From: Clostridiales bacterium
GTDB taxonomy: Bacteria > Bacillota > Clostridia > Oscillospirales > Ruminococcaceae
Direction: 5' to 3'
Assembly (NCBI GenBank): GCA_029007575.1
Contig: JAQXIB010000044.1
Location: 1 to 7,097 of the forward strand
Length of the DNA stretch: 7,097 bases
Each line of letters starts with the position of its first letter. Position 1 is the first letter of the stretch. Under the pieces are notes generated by a model. That model saw only the letters and a list, made by a program, of their open reading frames with translations. It did no database searches and was not told the origin of the DNA. Below are positions 4,527 through 7,097 of this stretch, piece by piece. The translations under genes were made by a program, and so were the position numbers.

Positions 4527-6902
4527 TTATCGCTTATTTTTATGTCTTGCTTTGTAACGGCGAATAAGCATTCTACCGCATTTTTCCAATAAAAGCTGCA
4601 ACGGATAGCACAAAGCAGCCATCACCAAAAAAATCGGGAAAGTTACAGAGGACAGCGTACCCAAACTAAATATACTACGTCCGAAATATGCTAAAAGAAA
4701 GAATCCCGCTGTCATACTGCCCCACAGTACAGCACGAAGCATGTTAAACGGACGGCAGACTTCAAATAGCTGCATCAGCCAAATAAAACCGGTCAAATAC
4801 ACCCCCAGCGTCACGGTTTCCAGTTCGGACATACCGAACAACGGCGCCAGCGCATCCACCACGACCAAATACAGAACGATGATGATGGCGCTGGGGAACG
4901 CCCTGCCGAGGATCGTTTGAAGAAAATTGCCCTTTACCCGTTCTTTATTTGGCTCCAGAGCCAGCACAAACGAAGGCAGTCCCTCTGCCACTAAGCCGAT
5001 CAAGGTAAGCTGAATCGGGATCAGCGGATAGGGCATCTGGAAAAACAACGCCATAAAGGACAGCAAAAAAGAAAATATCGTTTTTACCATAAACAGCGAC
5101 GCGGTACGGGTAATATTGTTGATGACTCGCCTGCCCTCCATGACAACGTTTGGCAGAGCAGAAAAATTGGACTCCAGCAAAACCAGTTGGGAGACCTGCC
5201 TTGCGGCGTCGCTTCCCGATGCCATAGCGATGCTGCAATCCGCATCTCTGAGCGCCAGCACATCGTTGACACCGTCTCCGGTCATGGCAACTACATGCCC
5301 TTTCTTTTGAAGCGCATGAACCAAAGTTCGCTTTTGTTCCGGCGTCACCCGTCCGAAAATCGTATATCGATCCACAACGGCGGCAAGTTCTTCCCTGCTT
5401 TTCACAGTAGAGGCATCCAAATAGGAATCATACTTCCGAAATCCCGCTTGCTTTGCGATGCTGGACACCGTAACCGGATTATCACCTGAAATAATCTTCA
5501 GTTCCACATCTTGACTCCGAAAAAAGTCTAACGTATCCTTCGCGTCGCTTCGTACCGGATCATGCAATATCACAGCCGCAACCGGATCACGTTTTTCCGG
5601 CAAGATTCCCTTTACTGCCGCGTCTGTCCAAGCCATTAAAAGCACGCGGCAGCCCTCTTGTTCCAATGCTTGAATCCCGGATGGCAAACGGTATGACTGA
5701 TTTTTCAACAGTATTTCCGGAGCGCCGAATAATATTGTCCCAACCTTTTCAAAAGTTACCGAACTCCATTTTCGTGCAGAAGAAAAAGGCGTTTTCTGCA
5801 CCACCCGTAAAGATTTGTCACTGCCGAAACGTTTTTTTAAAGCGACAAAAGTTGCATTATCATCATCCAAAGCAGAAACAAAATTAGCGGCCGCCGTATT
5901 GACCGATATCGGCATCCGGTGGGATTCCAATTCTATGACATCGGATACCGTCATTCTGCCTTCGGTAATGGTGCCGGTCTTGTCAAGGCAAAGGGTATCC
6001 ACGCGGGATAACGTTTCGATGCAATACAAATCCTGTACCAAAGTTTTTTTCTTCGCGAGCTTTACCACTCCAACCGCAAGCGAAACACTGGTCAACAACA
6101 CCAAGCCTTTCGGCATCATGCCGAGCAGAGCGGATGCGGTTGCCACAACCGTATCCGGTATAGATTCATGCAACAGAAAAATAGAATTTAATACCAGAAG
6201 AATACCAAGCGGTATCACAAAAACGCCGGTAAACTTGACGATCTGATTCAAGGATTTTAATAAAACCGAATTAACCTTCTTGTATTTTTTGGCTTCGGCA
6301 GTGATCTTTGCCGCATAATTGTCCGCGCCGATATGCATCACCTGTGCGCGGCAACTGCCGCTGACAACAAAACTGCCGGACATCAACGACTCCCCTGCCG
6401 ATTTGGTCACCGGGTCTGCCTCTCCGGTCAGCAGCGATTCGTCAACCTCAACTTCACCCGATACCACAACCGCATCGGCACAGATTTGATTTCCCAGCCG
6501 CAACGTCATAATATCGTCCAACACCAATTCCTCGACCGGTGCCTTGATTTCTTTACCGTCCCGCACAATACAGGCGTGCGGAGCGGATATCAGCGACAAT
6601 TTTTCCACTACCTTTTTGGAGCGCAATTCCTGCACAATGCCGATCAATATATTCAGGACGATAACGCCCAGATAAAGCAAATTTTTATACGCGCCCACCA
6701 ATGCGATACAAACCCCGATACCGAAATTAAAAGCATTGAACAAAGTGAAAACATTTTCACGTATAATTTGCCAAGTTGATTTCGTAATATCGGCTTGCTG
6801 ACCATTGACAAGTCCTTGATTTTTTCGTTGCGCCACCTCATTGCGTGTCAATCCCCAGTCAGGTTTCGGATGGAATCGCGCAACTCCCCGGTATAAATCC
6901 AT
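4527..6902 (-). CDS. Cation-translocating P-type ATPase (CtpE/Exp7-like)
   Basis: A 791-residue integral membrane ion pump driven by ATP. Seen: actuator-domain SLLTGEADPV (Glu161), a fourth-helix region ALLGMMPKGLVLLTSVSLAVGV (Pro264), the phosphorylation motif DKTGTITEG with Asp307, the nucleotide-domain motif FGAPE (about 392), DPVRSDA, the hinge motif TGDGVND (541-547), and several C-terminal helices ending in a basic tail. There is no N-terminal CxxC metal-binding domain, which argues against a copper or zinc pump. The short N-terminus 'GLTRNEV...GLVN' and the SLLTGE and LTLIG..AEGLPSFVLALEPN segments fit the CtpE/Exp7-like group. A mycobacterial member has been linked to calcium uptake, but the ion here is unknown. 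The usual PEGL glutamate of calcium pumps is Lys265. The ATG at 6902 has GGAGAAGTGG upstream. Confidence 0.9.
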   Translation of the reverse strand: MDLYRGVARFHPKPDWGLTRNEVAQRKNQGLVNGQQADITKSTWQIIRENVFTLFNAFNFGIGVCIALVGAYKNLLYLGVIVLNILIGIVQELRSKKVVEKLSLISAPHACIVRDGKEIKAPVEELVLDDIMTLRLGNQICADAVVVSGEVEVDESLLTGEADPVTKSAGESLMSGSFVVSGSCRAQVMHIGADNYAAKITAEAKKYKKVNSVLLKSLNQIVKFTGVFVIPLGILLVLNSIFLLHESIPDTVVATASALLGMMPKGLVLLTSVSLAVGVVKLAKKKTLVQDLYCIETLSRVDTLCLDKTGTITEGRMTVSDVIELESHRMPISVNTAAANFVSALDDDNATFVALKKRFGSDKSLRVVQKTPFSSARKWSSVTFEKVGTILFGAPEILLKNQSYRLPSGIQALEQEGCRVLLMAWTDAAVKGILPEKRDPVAAVILHDPVRSDAKDTLDFFRSQDVELKIISGDNPVTVSSIAKQAGFRKYDSYLDASTVKSREELAAVVDRYTIFGRVTPEQKRTLVHALQKKGHVVAMTGDGVNDVLALRDADCSIAMASGSDAARQVSQLVLLESNFSALPNVVMEGRRVINNITRTASLFMVKTIFSFLLSFMALFFQMPYPLIPIQLTLIGLVAEGLPSFVLALEPNKERVKGNFLQTILGRAFPSAIIIVLYLVVVDALAPLFGMSELETVTLGVYLTGFIWLMQLFEVCRPFNMLRAVLWGSMTAGFFLLAYFGRSIFSLGTLSSVTFPIFLVMAALCYPLQLLLEKCGRMLIRRYKARHKNKR

Positions 6903-6946
6903 ATTTCCACTTCTCCAGCAAATTTGTAATGTCCACCCGATATCAG

Positions 6947-6955
6947 ATTATGCCA
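6947..6955 (-). promoter_or_regulatory. Possible extended -10 promoter of the P-type ATPase gene
   Basis: The - strand reads TGGCATAAT, a TGn-extended -10 with one mismatch, about 45 bases before the ATG. The -35 position 17 bases upstream reads TTAAAT, a poor match, so recognition would rest on the extended -10. Confidence 0.4.
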
Positions 6956-6986
6956 AATATCAGGTCTTTATTTAATGCTCACTGAA

Positions 6987-7035
6987 CAATTCAAAAACAA
7001 CGATAACAAAGCATTTTGCCGTTGTTTTTGAATTG
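6987..7035. repeat. Perfect 16-bp inverted repeat (first of two)
   Basis: CAATTCAAAAACAACG (6987-7002) and its exact complement (7020-7035) enclose a 17-base loop. The stem is AT-rich, with no clean T tract after it on either strand, so it does not look like an ordinary terminator. It lies upstream of the ATPase promoter region. Confidence 0.85.
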
Positions 7036-7036
7036 G

Positions 7037-7083
7037 CAAAGTGCAAGGTTTTTGGTTGCTTTTTGAGAAAACCTTGCACTTTG
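7037..7083. repeat. Perfect 16-bp inverted repeat (second of two)
   Basis: CAAAGTGCAAGGTTTT (7037-7052) and its exact complement (7068-7083) enclose a 15-base loop. It begins one base after the first inverted repeat. It may be a terminator for a gene beyond the right edge or one unit of a paired palindromic element. The sequence alone does not decide this. Confidence 0.85.
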
Positions 7084-7097
7084 TATTTCGATTTCAT

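Noticed and set aside
4945..6841. Several open frames of 60-150 codons on both strands inside the ATPase gene
   Set aside because: They are shadows of a well-supported 791-codon gene, have no recognisable domains and no convincing ribosome sites.

Overview
The window looks like chromosomal DNA of an anaerobic, spore-forming Firmicute, most likely a member of the Clostridia. The pointers are a forespore sigma factor (sigma-G), the 3' half of the mother-cell sigma factor sigma-K, two rubredoxin-type proteins, moderate to low GC content and strong AGGAG-type ribosome sites.

Left part (1-2063, + strand): this reads as the terminal segment of a sigK-intervening ('skin-like') element. It holds the last 39 codons of an unidentified small gene, an intrinsic terminator, a strong sigma-A-type promoter that overlaps an inverted repeat, and a 598-residue large serine recombinase. 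The recombinase stop codon abuts the element edge.

Junction and sigK fragment (about 2052-2468, + strand): immediately after the recombinase lies an open frame homologous only to the C-terminal half of sigma-K (end of region 2 onward, with the complete region 4 helix-turn-helix). It has no ribosome site of its own. Its reading frame continues upstream for a few codons that still match sigma-K (N-x-I-L-M) and then runs into a stop. This is the layout expected when a recombinase-bearing element splits sigK and must be excised in the mother cell to rebuild the gene, as known from Bacillus subtilis (spoIVCB/spoIIIC/spoIVCA) and Clostridioides difficile. The 5' half of sigK and the other element end should lie to the left of the window.

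Middle (2461-3415, - strand): two redox genes. One is a flavin reductase domain fused to a short rubredoxin domain (Hrb-like), convergent with sigK and overlapping its 3' end by 8 bases. The other is a stand-alone 52-residue rubredoxin with a perfect-consensus promoter and a strong terminator. Such proteins typically pass electrons from NAD(P)H to flavodiiron proteins or other oxygen, NO or peroxide scavengers.

Right part (3603-6902, - strand): sigG, then, upstream of it on the same strand, a 791-residue P-type cation ATPase of the CtpE/Exp7-like group. The last 110 bases carry two back-to-back perfect 16-bp inverted repeats of unknown role.

The main point of interest is the split sigK and its recombinase, placed about 1.1 kb from sigG, so that the late sigma factors of both sporulation compartments are near neighbours.
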